Part shown: one piece after another, positions 14,437 to 23,080 of the stretch
How the letters are laid out: every line of letters begins with the position of its first letter
Numbering within the stretch: the stretch's first letter is position 1
Assembly: GCF_015163075.1 (NCBI RefSeq)
Contig: NZ_JADDXU010000033.1
Span: 1-64,000 of the forward strand
Reading direction: 5' to 3'
Length of the DNA stretch: 64,000 nucleotides
DNA from: Streptomyces justiciae
GTDB taxonomy: Bacteria > Actinomycetota > Actinomycetes > Streptomycetales > Streptomycetaceae
Notes under the pieces: model-generated
The model's input: only the letters and a program-made list of their open reading frames with translations
Database searches by the model: none
Told to the model about the DNA's origin: nothing
Translations under genes and position numbers: made by a program

Positions 14437-16626
14437 GTGGGCGCACCGCCTCTTCTAGACACCCCTCCACGGGAACGCGCGGTCGAGGCGTTCGTCAGTC
14501 TGGCCGAGCAGAAGGGGCAGGCGACCAGCGGGCATCACAACAAGAACTTCGTACTGCCCTTGACAGGGCATGCCGCCCGGTTGACCGGGCGCGACGTCGG
14601 GACGCCTGTGACCGTACGGGTCCGGCGGGTGGAGGCGCTCCCGGTGGTCATCCGGACCTGGGCGGATGAGGCGGAGATCCTCGACGCCATCCAGGGAGTG
14701 CTGCCCCACGTCCCGCAGTGCCTCTACAAGGGCGACACTTTTGCGATCCACAGCTATGTGGAGGGTGTGCCGCTCTCCAAAGTGTGCAGCAACGGCAAGC
14801 CTGTCGACACCTTGCTCATTCGCGCGCTGGCCGACCTGCTGGCCCAGATGACCCAGGTACGCAGAAGTGCGTTGCCGGATCTGCCGTCCGGCTGGCCCGG
14901 CAACCACACGGACAGCCAAGCATTCCTGCGGTCACTGACGCTGATGGCCGACCGGCAGATCCGGCAGCCCAATTGGTCTGCTTTCGGTGGCCTGTTCGCG
15001 GCCCTGGGCATCCCGGAGAACGCCATGCTCCGGCTGTCGGAGCGGGTGCCGGCCATGTCCCGTCGGCCATTCAGTCTGCTCCACGCCGATCTGCACCGCG
15101 ACAACCTGATCATGTCGTACGCCGGTGAGCCGCCCCTCATCTGCGTCGACTGGGAACTGGCGACGTACGGCGATCCCCTGCACGACCTCGCCACCCATCT
15201 GGTGCGCATGCAGTACCCGGCGTATCAGTGGGGCGAGGTCATCGACGCCTGGGCGGCCGCCATGCGCCGGGTCCGTCCGGCGGCGGTGAAGGGCCTGACG
15301 AAAGACCTGCCGCACTACGTGGACTTCGAGCGGGCGCAATCGGTCTACCCGGATGTGATGCGGGCGGCGCAGTCGCTGCAGGACACTCCCGATCAGAAGA
15401 CCCTGGACGCGGCCAAGGGGCAGGTGGCCCGCGCGCTGGCAGCGGCCGCCGGACCGCTCGGACTCGGCAGTGTTCCCGACGAGCAGGAGATCGAGCGGAT
15501 CCTGTTCCGATGGCTGGCTGCGAGGAACGGCGGTCGCGGCCCGATCGCCAAGATCGACAAGTGGTCGTGGGACCCCCGATTCCCCGAACACCCTGACTTT
15601 CCTCACACGGCCGTGGACGAGGCATTGCGCGCGGAGGGCGCGGCGCCAGCCAGCCGGGTGCTCAAGGGCACCGGACACCTGAACACGATCGTGCATGTGT
15701 CCGGGGTGGGGTTCCCCGTGGTGGTGCGGCGCAAGGTGCCGAACGTCGACCGGCGTGAGCGCGGGTTCCTCAGCGAGCACGCCGTACTGCGCACCATCGA
15801 GCGGTCGGGTGCCCAGGTGGCGGTCCCGAGGTTTCTGGCGCTGGGCACGAGCTATCAGGGGGAACCCTTCGCCATTCACACCTATGAGGGCCCGACCAGC
15901 CCGGACCAGCCGCCGAACCACCCCGTTCAGGGGCTGCTGCCGCACGAGGCGAACGCGCTCGTCGACCAGCTGTGCGCCCTGACCAAGGTGGGCTACGAAG
16001 AACTGGACCCGGCTGCGGGGAAGGGGTCCTTCTACAAGGCGCTGAGCGAGCAACTGGTGCTCCTGGTTGCTGACTTGCCGAAGGATTCCCAGCAGCTCGC
16101 CCGGCTCCTGGGACTGCCGGACGCCTATCGCCTGCGCCAGATCCTCGCCCGTCACCAGGTGGGTGACCGCAAGCCGGCCCTGCTGCACGGCGACCTCAAC
16201 CCCTGGAATCTGGTGCGCCGCCAGGACAAGAAGGCACTGACCATCATCGACTGGGAGATGGCCGTCGTAGGCGACCCGCTCTACGACCTGGTCCGGCACA
16301 TGCACCTCACTCCCACCCGACCGGAGATCCGCGAGCGGATGTTCACCCGTTGGGCTCTCCAACTGGCCCCCGAATACACCGAGGGCTGGCGGCGCGACTG
16401 GGGCGTCTACCGCTGGATCGAGATTGTGCGCTCGGCGTACATCGACCTCGACCGCCTGGTTACTGGTGCCAGCTTGGACGCCCCCAACGTCCGCCGGGCC
16501 GTCGACTCCTACTCGATGACCTTGAAGGCGGCGACAGCGTCCCTCGGGCTGCCCCTGCGCTGGATGCACAACCCCTACCTCGCCCGCACGCTCGTCAAGC
16601 GAGGCCCCCGTACCCTCACCCCATGA
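14437..16626 (+). CDS. Tandem-duplicated phosphotransferase (two APH-type kinase domains)
   Basis: 729 residues. GTG at 14437 is preferred over 14428 because GGAG lies 8 nt upstream. Two complete aminoglycoside phosphotransferase-type domains in one chain: the first has HADLHRDN (catalytic loop) and CVDWELATYGDP (metal-binding Asp); the second has HGDLNPWN and IIDWEMAVVGDP. Each has a preceding N-lobe (VRVRRVEALPVVIRTW; FPVVVRRKVPNVDRRE) and the shared FAIH segment. Substrate unknown; small-molecule or protein kinase activity is possible. The stop overlaps the following tetR start (ATGA). Confidence 0.82.
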   Translation: MGAPPLLDTPPRERAVEAFVSLAEQKGQATSGHHNKNFVLPLTGHAARLTGRDVGTPVTVRVRRVEALPVVIRTWADEAEILDAIQGVLPHVPQCLYKGDTFAIHSYVEGVPLSKVCSNGKPVDTLLIRALADLLAQMTQVRRSALPDLPSGWPGNHTDSQAFLRSLTLMADRQIRQPNWSAFGGLFAALGIPENAMLRLSERVPAMSRRPFSLLHADLHRDNLIMSYAGEPPLICVDWELATYGDPLHDLATHLVRMQYPAYQWGEVIDAWAAAMRRVRPAAVKGLTKDLPHYVDFERAQSVYPDVMRAAQSLQDTPDQKTLDAAKGQVARALAAAAGPLGLGSVPDEQEIERILFRWLAARNGGRGPIAKIDKWSWDPRFPEHPDFPHTAVDEALRAEGAAPASRVLKGTGHLNTIVHVSGVGFPVVVRRKVPNVDRRERGFLSEHAVLRTIERSGAQVAVPRFLALGTSYQGEPFAIHTYEGPTSPDQPPNHPVQGLLPHEANALVDQLCALTKVGYEELDPAAGKGSFYKALSEQLVLLVADLPKDSQQLARLLGLPDAYRLRQILARHQVGDRKPALLHGDLNPWNLVRRQDKKALTIIDWEMAVVGDPLYDLVRHMHLTPTRPEIRERMFTRWALQLAPEYTEGWRRDWGVYRWIEIVRSAYIDLDRLVTGASLDAPNVRRAVDSYSMTLKAATASLGLPLRWMHNPYLARTLVKRGPRTLTP

Positions 16627-17231
16627 CCACCCCCGGCCTGCGCGCCCGCAAAAAACAGCGGATGTACGAGACCGTCTCCGAGATCGCGATCCGCCTCTTC
16701 CTCGAAAGGGGCTACGGCGCAGTCTCAGTGGCCGAGATCGCCGCCGCAGCCGACATCTCCAAGCCCACCCTCTTCCGCTACTTCCCCGCGAAGGAAGACC
16801 TCGTCTTCCACCGCATCGCCGACCACGAGGACGAGGCCGCGCGGGTGGTTCGGGAGGGGCAAGGGGCGCCGCTCGGGTCGCTGCGGCGGAACTTCCTGGA
16901 CGGGGTCGAACAGGGGGATCCCATCACCGGGGTCAATGATCATCCCGCTGTCCGCGCCTTCTACGACCTCCTCTACGGAACGCCCGCTCTCGTCGCCCGT
17001 CTGCACATCCACCTCGAACGTTCCGAGGAGGCCCTCGCCGTAGCCCTCGGTGGTGACCTGGACGCGCGGCTGGCCGCCGGGCAGATCGTCGCCGTGCGGC
17101 GCATCCTCGCTCAGGAGAACTGGCGGCGGATCGGGGCCGGCGAGCCCGTCGTCGAGGTGCGGGCCGTAGCCCTCCGTGATGCCGAGCGGGCCTTCGATCT
17201 GCTGGAGGCAGCCCTGCCGCAGTACTCGTGA
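16623..17231 (+). CDS. TetR-family transcriptional regulator
   Basis: 202 residues. N-terminal helix-turn-helix of TetR type at about residues 15-60 (YETVSEIAIRLFLERGYGAV, VAEIAAAADISKPTLFRYFP, KEDLV). The C-terminal ligand domain is helical with no recognised inducer family. The ATG overlaps the upstream stop. It is followed by the HelD-like gene after 58 bp that contains three CTCGGT repeats, so it may control that gene. Confidence 0.85.
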   Translation: MTTPGLRARKKQRMYETVSEIAIRLFLERGYGAVSVAEIAAAADISKPTLFRYFPAKEDLVFHRIADHEDEAARVVREGQGAPLGSLRRNFLDGVEQGDPITGVNDHPAVRAFYDLLYGTPALVARLHIHLERSEEALAVALGGDLDARLAAGQIVAVRRILAQENWRRIGAGEPVVEVRAVALRDAERAFDLLEAALPQYS

Positions 17232-17240
17232 CGCCTGAGG

Positions 17241-17286
17241 CTCGGTAAAAAATTTAACTCGGTTACATTATGCCGGTACGCTCGGT
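17241..17286 (+). promoter_or_regulatory. Three CTCGGT repeats between tetR and the HelD-like gene
   Basis: CTCGGT at 17241-17246, 17258-17263 and 17281-17286 around an AT-rich core (AAAAAATTTAA, then TTACATTATG). Possible TetR operator and promoter for the downstream helicase-like gene. Confidence 0.45.
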
Positions 17287-17289
17287 TTC

Positions 17290-19335
17290 ATGACGGCACC
17301 CGACCCCACCCCCCTCACCCACGCCCTCCACCTCGAACGCACCCACCACGACACCTGCCGCGCCGCCCTCGCCGCCATGGTCGACGGCGCCCAGGAGCAG
17401 GTCGTCGTCGGTGAAGACGTCTCCGCCTCCGGGGCCGACGCCGAAGTCCTCGGCTATCAGCTGCGCAGCAAGGCCAAGGAGATGCGGGAGCTGCCCGAGG
17501 GGCCGTTGTTCTTCGGGCGTCTGGACTTCGACGGCGGCGAGCACGCGGGGCAGAGCTACCACGTCGGCCGGCTCAGGATCAGTGAGCACCCCGCCGCCCC
17601 ACCCCTCGTCGTCGACTGGCGCGCCCCCGTCTCCCGCGCCTTCTACCAGGCGAGCGCCCACGACCCGCAGGGCGTCGCCGTGCGGAGACGGTTCGGGTGG
17701 GCGCCGGGGAGCAGGGGAGCCTCGGACGACCTCACCAGCCTCGAGGACGAGCACCTGAGCCGCGGCGAGGACCGCGCCGGCCGCTCAGGGGTACGCGCCA
17801 GCGACATCCTCGTCCGCGAGATCGAACGCCCCCGCGTCGGCCCCATGCGCGACATCGCCGCGACCATCCAGCCCGAGCAGGACGATCTCGTACGGGGGGA
17901 TCTTGGCGTTTCAGTCTGCGTGCAGGGCGCTCCGGGCACCGGCAAGACCGCCGTGGGCCTGCACCGGGCCGCCTATCTCCTCTACACCCACCCCCAGCGC
18001 ATCCAGCGCGGCGGCATGCTGATCCTCGGCCCCAACCGCACCTTCCTCTCCTACATCTCGCAGGTCCTGCCCGCCCTCGGCGAGACCGGCGTACGGCAGT
18101 CCACGCTGTCGGAGGAGATCGGCCGGCATCCGGTCACCGGTCGCGACGAGCCACTCACCGCCGTGCTCAAGCACGACGTGCGCATGGCCGAGGTGCTGCG
18201 GCGGGCGCTGTACGCGCGCGTGTCCGCGGAGAAGGCCGAGGAGATTGCGATTCCCGAGGGGGCTTACCGGTGGCGGGTGCCGAGTCAGGAGTTCGCGCGG
18301 ATCGTGGACGGCGTACGGCGCGAGGAGCCGCCGTACGCCGTCGGGCGCGAGCGGGTAGGGACGCGGGTCGTCGCCTACATCCAGGCACTCGCCGAGCGGC
18401 GGGCGGGGCCGCCGCCGTACGCGTGGGTGCGGAGGATGGGGACGGCGGTCCGGCCGTACGTCGATGTCGTGTGGCCGCGGGTGCGGGCCGAGGAGGTCGT
18501 GGCCGAACTGCTCGCGGACGCAGGGGCGTTGGAGGCCGCGGGCGATGGTCTGCTCGACGCGGACGAGCAGAAGGCGCTGCTGTGGGACAGGCCGCCGCGG
18601 TCGTGGAAGTCGGCGCGCTGGTCGGCCGCCGACCTCGTGCTGCTCGACGAGGTCGGCGGGCTGATCGAGCATCCCGAGGGCTACGGCCATGTCGTCGTCG
18701 ACGAGGCACAGGACCTCTCCCCGATGGAGTGCCGGGCGATCGCGCGGCGGGCCTCGTTCGGTTCGCTGACCGTGCTGGGGGATCTGGCGCAGGGGACCAC
18801 GCCGTGGGCGGCCCGGACGTGGGGCGGACTGCTCGCCCACCTCGGGCGGCCGGACGCGGCGGTCGTGCCGCTGACCACCGGGTTCCGGGTGCCGGAGGCC
18901 GTCGTGGGGCTCGCCAACCGGCTGCTGCGACGCCTGGACGTCGACGTACCGGAGGCCCGATCCCTGCGCGGGGACGGGGAGTTGAGGGTGCGGGAGGCGG
19001 GGGACGATCTGCTCGGCGCGGTCGTGGACGCTGTGCGCGACGCGCTCGGGCGGGAGGGGTCGGTCGGGGTGATCGCGGCCGACGCGGACCTTCCCCGGGT
19101 GCGGGCCGCCCTCGACGCGGCCGGTGTCCCGGTGGCCGAGCCGGACGACCTGACCGCCCGCGTGACCCTCGTCCCGGCCTCGCTGGTCAAGGGGCTCGAG
19201 TACGACCATGTCGTCGCCGTCGAGCCCGCGGCGATCGCGGAGGCGGAGGAACGGGGGCTGCACCGGCTGTACGTGGTGCTCACGCGGGCGGTGTCGGGGC
19301 TGGAGGTGGTGCACGGGCGGCCGTTGCCGTTCTGA
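17290..19335 (+). CDS. helD: HelD-like RNA-polymerase-associated UvrD/Rep-type ATPase
   Basis: 681 residues. N-terminal extension of the HelD type (about residues 1-120, coiled ERTHHDTCRAALAAMVDG), then Walker A GAPGTGKTAVGLHR at about 212, Walker B VVVDEAQDLSPME at about 470, motif IV-like TTGFRVPEAVVGLANRLLRR and the C-terminal VLTRAVSGLEV. HelD frees stalled RNA polymerase from DNA, and some actinobacterial homologues protect against rifamycins. No rifamycin-associated element was seen upstream. Confidence 0.8.
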   Translation: MTAPDPTPLTHALHLERTHHDTCRAALAAMVDGAQEQVVVGEDVSASGADAEVLGYQLRSKAKEMRELPEGPLFFGRLDFDGGEHAGQSYHVGRLRISEHPAAPPLVVDWRAPVSRAFYQASAHDPQGVAVRRRFGWAPGSRGASDDLTSLEDEHLSRGEDRAGRSGVRASDILVREIERPRVGPMRDIAATIQPEQDDLVRGDLGVSVCVQGAPGTGKTAVGLHRAAYLLYTHPQRIQRGGMLILGPNRTFLSYISQVLPALGETGVRQSTLSEEIGRHPVTGRDEPLTAVLKHDVRMAEVLRRALYARVSAEKAEEIAIPEGAYRWRVPSQEFARIVDGVRREEPPYAVGRERVGTRVVAYIQALAERRAGPPPYAWVRRMGTAVRPYVDVVWPRVRAEEVVAELLADAGALEAAGDGLLDADEQKALLWDRPPRSWKSARWSAADLVLLDEVGGLIEHPEGYGHVVVDEAQDLSPMECRAIARRASFGSLTVLGDLAQGTTPWAARTWGGLLAHLGRPDAAVVPLTTGFRVPEAVVGLANRLLRRLDVDVPEARSLRGDGELRVREAGDDLLGAVVDAVRDALGREGSVGVIAADADLPRVRAALDAAGVPVAEPDDLTARVTLVPASLVKGLEYDHVVAVEPAAIAEAEERGLHRLYVVLTRAVSGLEVVHGRPLPF

Positions 19336-19336
19336 G

Positions 19337-20179
19337 TCAGCCTCCCAGCAGAGGGATCAACTGCTCCTCCTCGTACGTCAGATGAGCCTCCAGCTCCGTG
19401 GCCAGCCGCTCGAACTCGGCCAAGGCCGTGCCGGGTTCGCCGACCGTCCACACCACCTGCCGCATCTCCAGCACGAGTTCGGCGATCCGCTCGTGCTCCT
19501 CGCGCAGGCGGGCCAGCGCGGGGGCGGCGGCGGGATGCCGGTCGGCGACGAACGGGAACAGGGCCGTGTCCTCGCCGGTGTGATGGTTGTGCAGGCCCAG
19601 GCAGAAGGTGAGGCAGTTGACGCGGAGCTGGGCGCCGAGCGGGGCACCGGCGTCGCTCTTCCTCAACTCGTCGCGGATACGGGCGAGTTCGTGGCGGAAG
19701 TTGTCGTGGACGAGCCTGATCGCCTCGCCCATGGAGCCGGCCCGGATGTTCGGCGGGCCGGGTGCGGCGATCTCGTACAGGGCGACCACGGGGAGCACCC
19801 GGTCCCCGGCCTTCTCCTGGTACTCCGCCCAGCCCCGGTCGGCCTCCACGGCCCGCGCGAACGACCGGTCACGTTCCTCGCCCTCCAGCACGACGGCCTG
19901 CGCCTCGTAGGTGAACGCACCGCTCTCCACCGTCACTTGGGGATGCGCGAGGACGTTGCGGTACCAGTCCGGATGCCGGGGCGAGCCGCCGGCCGAGGCG
20001 ATGACCAGGACGCGGTCGCCGCCGTCGGGGAGATAGCCGAGGGGAGTGGTGTGACGGGTGCCGGTGCGGGCACCGGTCGTGGTCAGCAGGAGCAGCCGGC
20101 CACCCTCGAACCAGCCGCCGACGCGGCCGTTGTTGGCACGGAACTCGTCGATGACCTGTTGATTGAAGTCGTTGGGCAT
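19337..20179 (-). CDS. Fusion of F420-dependent nitroreductase-like domain and hemerythrin HHE domain
   Basis: 280 residues from ATG. Residues 1-145 form a split-barrel of the Ddn/DUF385 type (GARTGTRHTTPLGYLPDGGDRVLVIASAGG, WYRNVLAHPQVTVE) that binds deazaflavin F420. Residues about 155-280 are a hemerythrin-like four-helix bundle with metal-ligand candidates in RLVHDNFRHEL, LGLHNHHTGEDTALFPF, LREEHERI and HLTYEEEQLIPL. The fusion suggests coupling of F420 redox chemistry to a di-iron or O2/NO sensor. Convergent with the HelD-like gene (1 bp apart). Confidence 0.85.
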   Translation of the reverse strand: MPNDFNQQVIDEFRANNGRVGGWFEGGRLLLLTTTGARTGTRHTTPLGYLPDGGDRVLVIASAGGSPRHPDWYRNVLAHPQVTVESGAFTYEAQAVVLEGEERDRSFARAVEADRGWAEYQEKAGDRVLPVVALYEIAAPGPPNIRAGSMGEAIRLVHDNFRHELARIRDELRKSDAGAPLGAQLRVNCLTFCLGLHNHHTGEDTALFPFVADRHPAAAPALARLREEHERIAELVLEMRQVVWTVGEPGTALAEFERLATELEAHLTYEEEQLIPLLGG

Positions 20180-20388
20180 TCTTGTCTTTCTCTTCGTCGT
20201 CGATCTCGTGGAGGAGGAACCGAAGGCGAGGAGAAACGGCGGGCTTCTGGCCCGCACAGGCCTCACGCGGAGGCCGGGTACCCAACTGTCGCGCGGCGCG
20301 TGGCCGCAAACCCGGCAGTCATGGGAGGGACGGTAGTCGCGGCACCGGGGACGCCGCCACCGGTTTTTCCGGTGGGTACGTTGGCCAC

Positions 20389-21117
20389 ATGCCTGACGAG
20401 TGCTTCGAGCATCCGCGACTGGCCGCGCTCTATGACCCCCTGGGCCCCGACCGCGGCGACCTCGACGCCTACGTCCGCATCGCGGCGGAGTTCGGGGCAC
20501 GCCGGGTCCTGGACATCGGCTGCGGCACCGGCGTCCTCGCCCTCCGGCTGGCGGACCGCGGCATCGAGGTGGCCGCGGTCGATCCCGCCGGCGCGTCGGT
20601 GGACGTGGCCCGGTCCAAGCCCGGCGCCGACCGCGTCCGTTGGATCTGCGGTGACGCGACGGACCTGCCGCCGCTCGCCGTGGACCTGGTCACTATGACG
20701 GCGAACGTCGCCCAGGCCGTCGTAGAGCCGAGGGCCTGGCGCGAGACTCTGCGCGGGGCGTATGCGGCACTGCGCCGCGGCGGCCGCCTGGTCTTCGAGA
20801 CCAGGGACCCGGCCCGGCGCGCGTGGGAGGAGTGGAACCGGGAGGCGTCGTACGCCGTGACGGACGTACCCGGCACCGGGGCGGTCGAGAGCTGGGTCGA
20901 ACTCCTCGACGTGACCGGCCCGTTGGTGACGTTCCGGTGGACGTACGTGTTCACCGCGGACGGGGAGGTACTGACGTCGGAGTCGACGCTGCGATTCCGG
21001 GAACGGGAGGAGGTGGTAGAGGACTTGGCGGCAGAGGGGTATCTCCTGGACGCCATCCGCGACGCCCCTGACCGCCCGGGCCGGGAGTTCGTCTTCGTGG
21101 CGCGACGTCCGCTGTGA
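20389..21117 (+). CDS. Class I SAM-dependent methyltransferase
   Basis: 242 residues. SAM-binding motif I VLDIGCGTGVLALRLADRG at about residues 41-59, motif with acidic residue AAVDPA, and WICGDATDLPPLAVDLVTM. The C-terminal part resembles Methyltransf_25-type enzymes. The ATG lies 6 nt after TACGTT, so the message may be leaderless. Divergent from the nitroreductase-hemerythrin gene. Substrate unknown. Confidence 0.8.
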   Translation: MPDECFEHPRLAALYDPLGPDRGDLDAYVRIAAEFGARRVLDIGCGTGVLALRLADRGIEVAAVDPAGASVDVARSKPGADRVRWICGDATDLPPLAVDLVTMTANVAQAVVEPRAWRETLRGAYAALRRGGRLVFETRDPARRAWEEWNREASYAVTDVPGTGAVESWVELLDVTGPLVTFRWTYVFTADGEVLTSESTLRFREREEVVEDLAAEGYLLDAIRDAPDRPGREFVFVARRPL

Positions 21118-21130
21118 CGGGGGGTGAGCG

Positions 21131-21625
21131 GTGATCGGAGCCGGAGACGTGGTGTCCCTGCTGGATCTGCTGCGGCGGGCGGGGGCGGATGTGTGGGTCG
21201 GAGGCGGGTGGGGGATCGACGCCCTGGTCGGCGAGCAGACCCGGGACCATCGCGACCTGGACCTGATGCACCGGCAGGACCAGGAGGCCGCGGTGCTGGC
21301 GGCGCTGGCCGGGGCAGGCTTCGTGGAGACCCTGAACGACCGGCCGATCCGGTTCGTCCTCACGGCCACGGACGGCCGCGAGATCGACCTCCACCCCCTT
21401 GTCTTCGCCGCCGACGGCTCGGCCGTCCAGGCCTCCCCCGACCCGGACCGCCCCTTCGCCTACCCCGCCTCCTGCTTCGTGACGGGCACGGTCGACGGGG
21501 CGGCCGTCCCCTGTCTCTCCGCCGAGCAGCAGGTCTTCTTCCATCAGGGGTACGAGCCCACGGACCGCGACCGGCACGACATGCGGCAACTGCGGCGGGT
21601 GTTCGGCATCGGCACCCATTTCTGA
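21131..21625 (+). CDS. Nucleotidyltransferase-fold protein (lincosamide/aminoglycoside-type)
   Basis: 164 residues, GTG start 13 nt after the previous stop. The motif WVGGGWGIDALVGEQTRDHRDLDL (about residues 22-45) has the GG...D-x-D pattern of Lnu/ANT(2'')-type nucleotidyltransferases, and IDLHPLVFAADG supplies a third acidic residue. Members adenylylate antibiotics, but chromosomal homologues in Streptomyces have no proven substrate. Probably co-transcribed with the methyltransferase. Confidence 0.75.
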   Translation: MIGAGDVVSLLDLLRRAGADVWVGGGWGIDALVGEQTRDHRDLDLMHRQDQEAAVLAALAGAGFVETLNDRPIRFVLTATDGREIDLHPLVFAADGSAVQASPDPDRPFAYPASCFVTGTVDGAAVPCLSAEQQVFFHQGYEPTDRDRHDMRQLRRVFGIGTHF

Positions 21626-21655
21626 CAGGCTCGACGTACGTGGCGTGGCGCACTT

Positions 21656-21675
21656 TTGCAAGCGGGTGCTTGCAA
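21656..21675. promoter_or_regulatory. Palindromic operator upstream of the XRE gene
   Basis: TTGCAAGC-GGGT-GCTTGCAA, perfect 8-bp arms, 30 nt before the ATG at 21706 and over its promoter. Probably autoregulation by the XRE protein. The TTGCAA half-sites resemble a Nur box but the spacing (8 nt) does not fit. Confidence 0.6.
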
Positions 21676-21705
21676 TAGTTAGCGAACGTGCGGCACAGTG
21701 GAGGC

Positions 21706-22263
21706 ATGGCATCGCTCAACGTCGGCAATCTCGGTGAGTACCTGCGCGAGCAGCGGCGAAACGCCCAGCTCTCGCTCAGGCAGCTCGCCGACGCCGCCGG
21801 GGTGTCCAATCCGTATCTGAGCCAGATCGAGCGCGGGCTGCGCAAGCCGAGCGCGGAGGTGCTCCAGCAGGTCGCCAAGGCACTGCGGATCTCCGCCGAG
21901 ACGCTGTACGTCCGAGCCGGCATCCTCGACGCGGACCGGGACCGGGACGAGGTGGAGACGCGTGCGGTCATCCTCGCCGACCCGACGCTGAACGAGCAGC
22001 AGAAGCAGGTACTGCTCCAGATCTACGAGTCCTTCCGCAAGGAGAACGGATTCGGGACCGACGCCGGGGAGCGGAAGCAGGACGGCTCCGCGGAGCCGGC
22101 GCCGCCCACGGCCGATGTCCCGGCCAAGGACGCGCAGAGCGCCCCGAGCACTCAGAACAGCACCACCAAGCGCCGTACTCGCAAGAAGAGCACGGCGCCC
22201 GAGACCACGGCCCCCCGCACGGCCGACGGCAGTGACGCCGACCCGCAGCAGACGGCCGGCTGA
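21706..22263 (+). CDS. XRE-family helix-turn-helix regulator with Lys/Thr-rich tail
   Basis: 185 residues. HTH at about residues 5-60 (LGEYLREQRRNAQLSLRQLA, DAAGVSNPYLSQIERGLRKP). The middle (VILADPTLNEQQKQVLLQIYESFR) is a helical extension, and the last 70 residues are low-complexity with KRRTRKKSTAPETTAP, likely disordered and DNA-binding. ATG preceded by GGAGGC. A perfect palindrome lies just upstream. It precedes the HBHA-like gene by 84 bp. Confidence 0.85.
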   Translation: MASLNVGNLGEYLREQRRNAQLSLRQLADAAGVSNPYLSQIERGLRKPSAEVLQQVAKALRISAETLYVRAGILDADRDRDEVETRAVILADPTLNEQQKQVLLQIYESFRKENGFGTDAGERKQDGSAEPAPPTADVPAKDAQSAPSTQNSTTKRRTRKKSTAPETTAPRTADGSDADPQQTAG

Positions 22264-22346
22264 CGCCCATGCACCACAGACGTCAGAGCCGACTGACCGC
22301 GGGACCCAAAACCCTCACCTGAAAGCGACCCGGGAGGACCATCACC

Positions 22347-22988
22347 ATGGCCATCACCGACGACATCCGCAAGGCCGTCACCGACCCGACCCCGCTCTAC
22401 TTCCTCGCCGGCGCCGGCGACTTGGCCTACCAGGAGGCCAAGAAGGTGCCCGGCCTCGTCGAGCAGCTGCGCGCCGAGGCCCCGGCCCGGATCGAGGCCG
22501 TCCGCGGCACCGACCCCAAGGCCGTGCAGGAGAAGGCCGCCGCCCGCGCCAAGGAGGCCGGTGCCCGCGCCAAGGAGGCCCAGGAGAGCCTCCAGGCCAA
22601 GGTCGGCGAGTTCATCGCGACCCTCGACGGCGACATCAAGAAGCTCGGAAGCACGCTCGACGCCGACCTGAAGAAGTTCGGCGAGAGCGCCCAGGACTTC
22701 GCCCTGCGCGGCGTCGGCGTCGCCGCCGAGTACGCCGTGAAGGCGCGTGAGACCTACGAGAAGGTCGCCGAGCACGGTGAGCAGGCCGTGAAGACCTGGC
22801 GTGGCGAGGCCGCCGAGGAGATCGAGGAGCTGGCCGTGGCCGTCGAGCCGAAGGCCGAGCCCGTGGAGGTCAAGGAGGAGCCGAAGCCGGCCGCCGCTGC
22901 CGCTCCGGCCCCCGCGAAGAAGACCGCCGCGAAGAAGGCCCCGGCGAAGAAGACCACCGCCAAGAAGACGACGCCGCCCGCGAAGTAA
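22347..22988 (+). CDS. HBHA-like coiled-coil protein with Lys/Ala-rich tail
   Basis: 213 residues, ATG with GGGAGGACC ribosome binding site. Helical body similar in plan to mycobacterial heparin-binding hemagglutinin: DPTPLYFLAGAGDLAYQEAK at the N-terminus, an Ala/Lys/Glu coiled coil at 45-150, then tandem PAKKTAAKKAPAKKTTAKK-like repeats. Such tails bind nucleic acid or polyanions. In Streptomyces the function is unknown. A strong terminator follows. Confidence 0.75.
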   Translation: MAITDDIRKAVTDPTPLYFLAGAGDLAYQEAKKVPGLVEQLRAEAPARIEAVRGTDPKAVQEKAAARAKEAGARAKEAQESLQAKVGEFIATLDGDIKKLGSTLDADLKKFGESAQDFALRGVGVAAEYAVKARETYEKVAEHGEQAVKTWRGEAAEEIEELAVAVEPKAEPVEVKEEPKPAAAAAPAPAKKTAAKKAPAKKTTAKKTTPPAK

Positions 22989-23009
22989 TCGACGGACAGC
23001 TGGAACAGT

Positions 23010-23038
23010 GGGCCGGGCACCTCGGGGGTGCCCGGCCC
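23010..23038 (+). terminator. Hairpin terminator after the HBHA-like gene
   Basis: GGGCCGGGCACC / GGTGCCCGGCCC, 12-bp perfect stem with a 5-nt loop, about 20 nt after the stop codon. Confidence 0.75.
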
Positions 23039-23080
23039 GTTGTACGGGTACGGTGACCGCGTAATGACGAGCCGAGTCAG

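Noticed and set aside
21656..21675. Nur box
   Set aside because: Half-sites match TTGCAA but are separated by 8 nt rather than 5.
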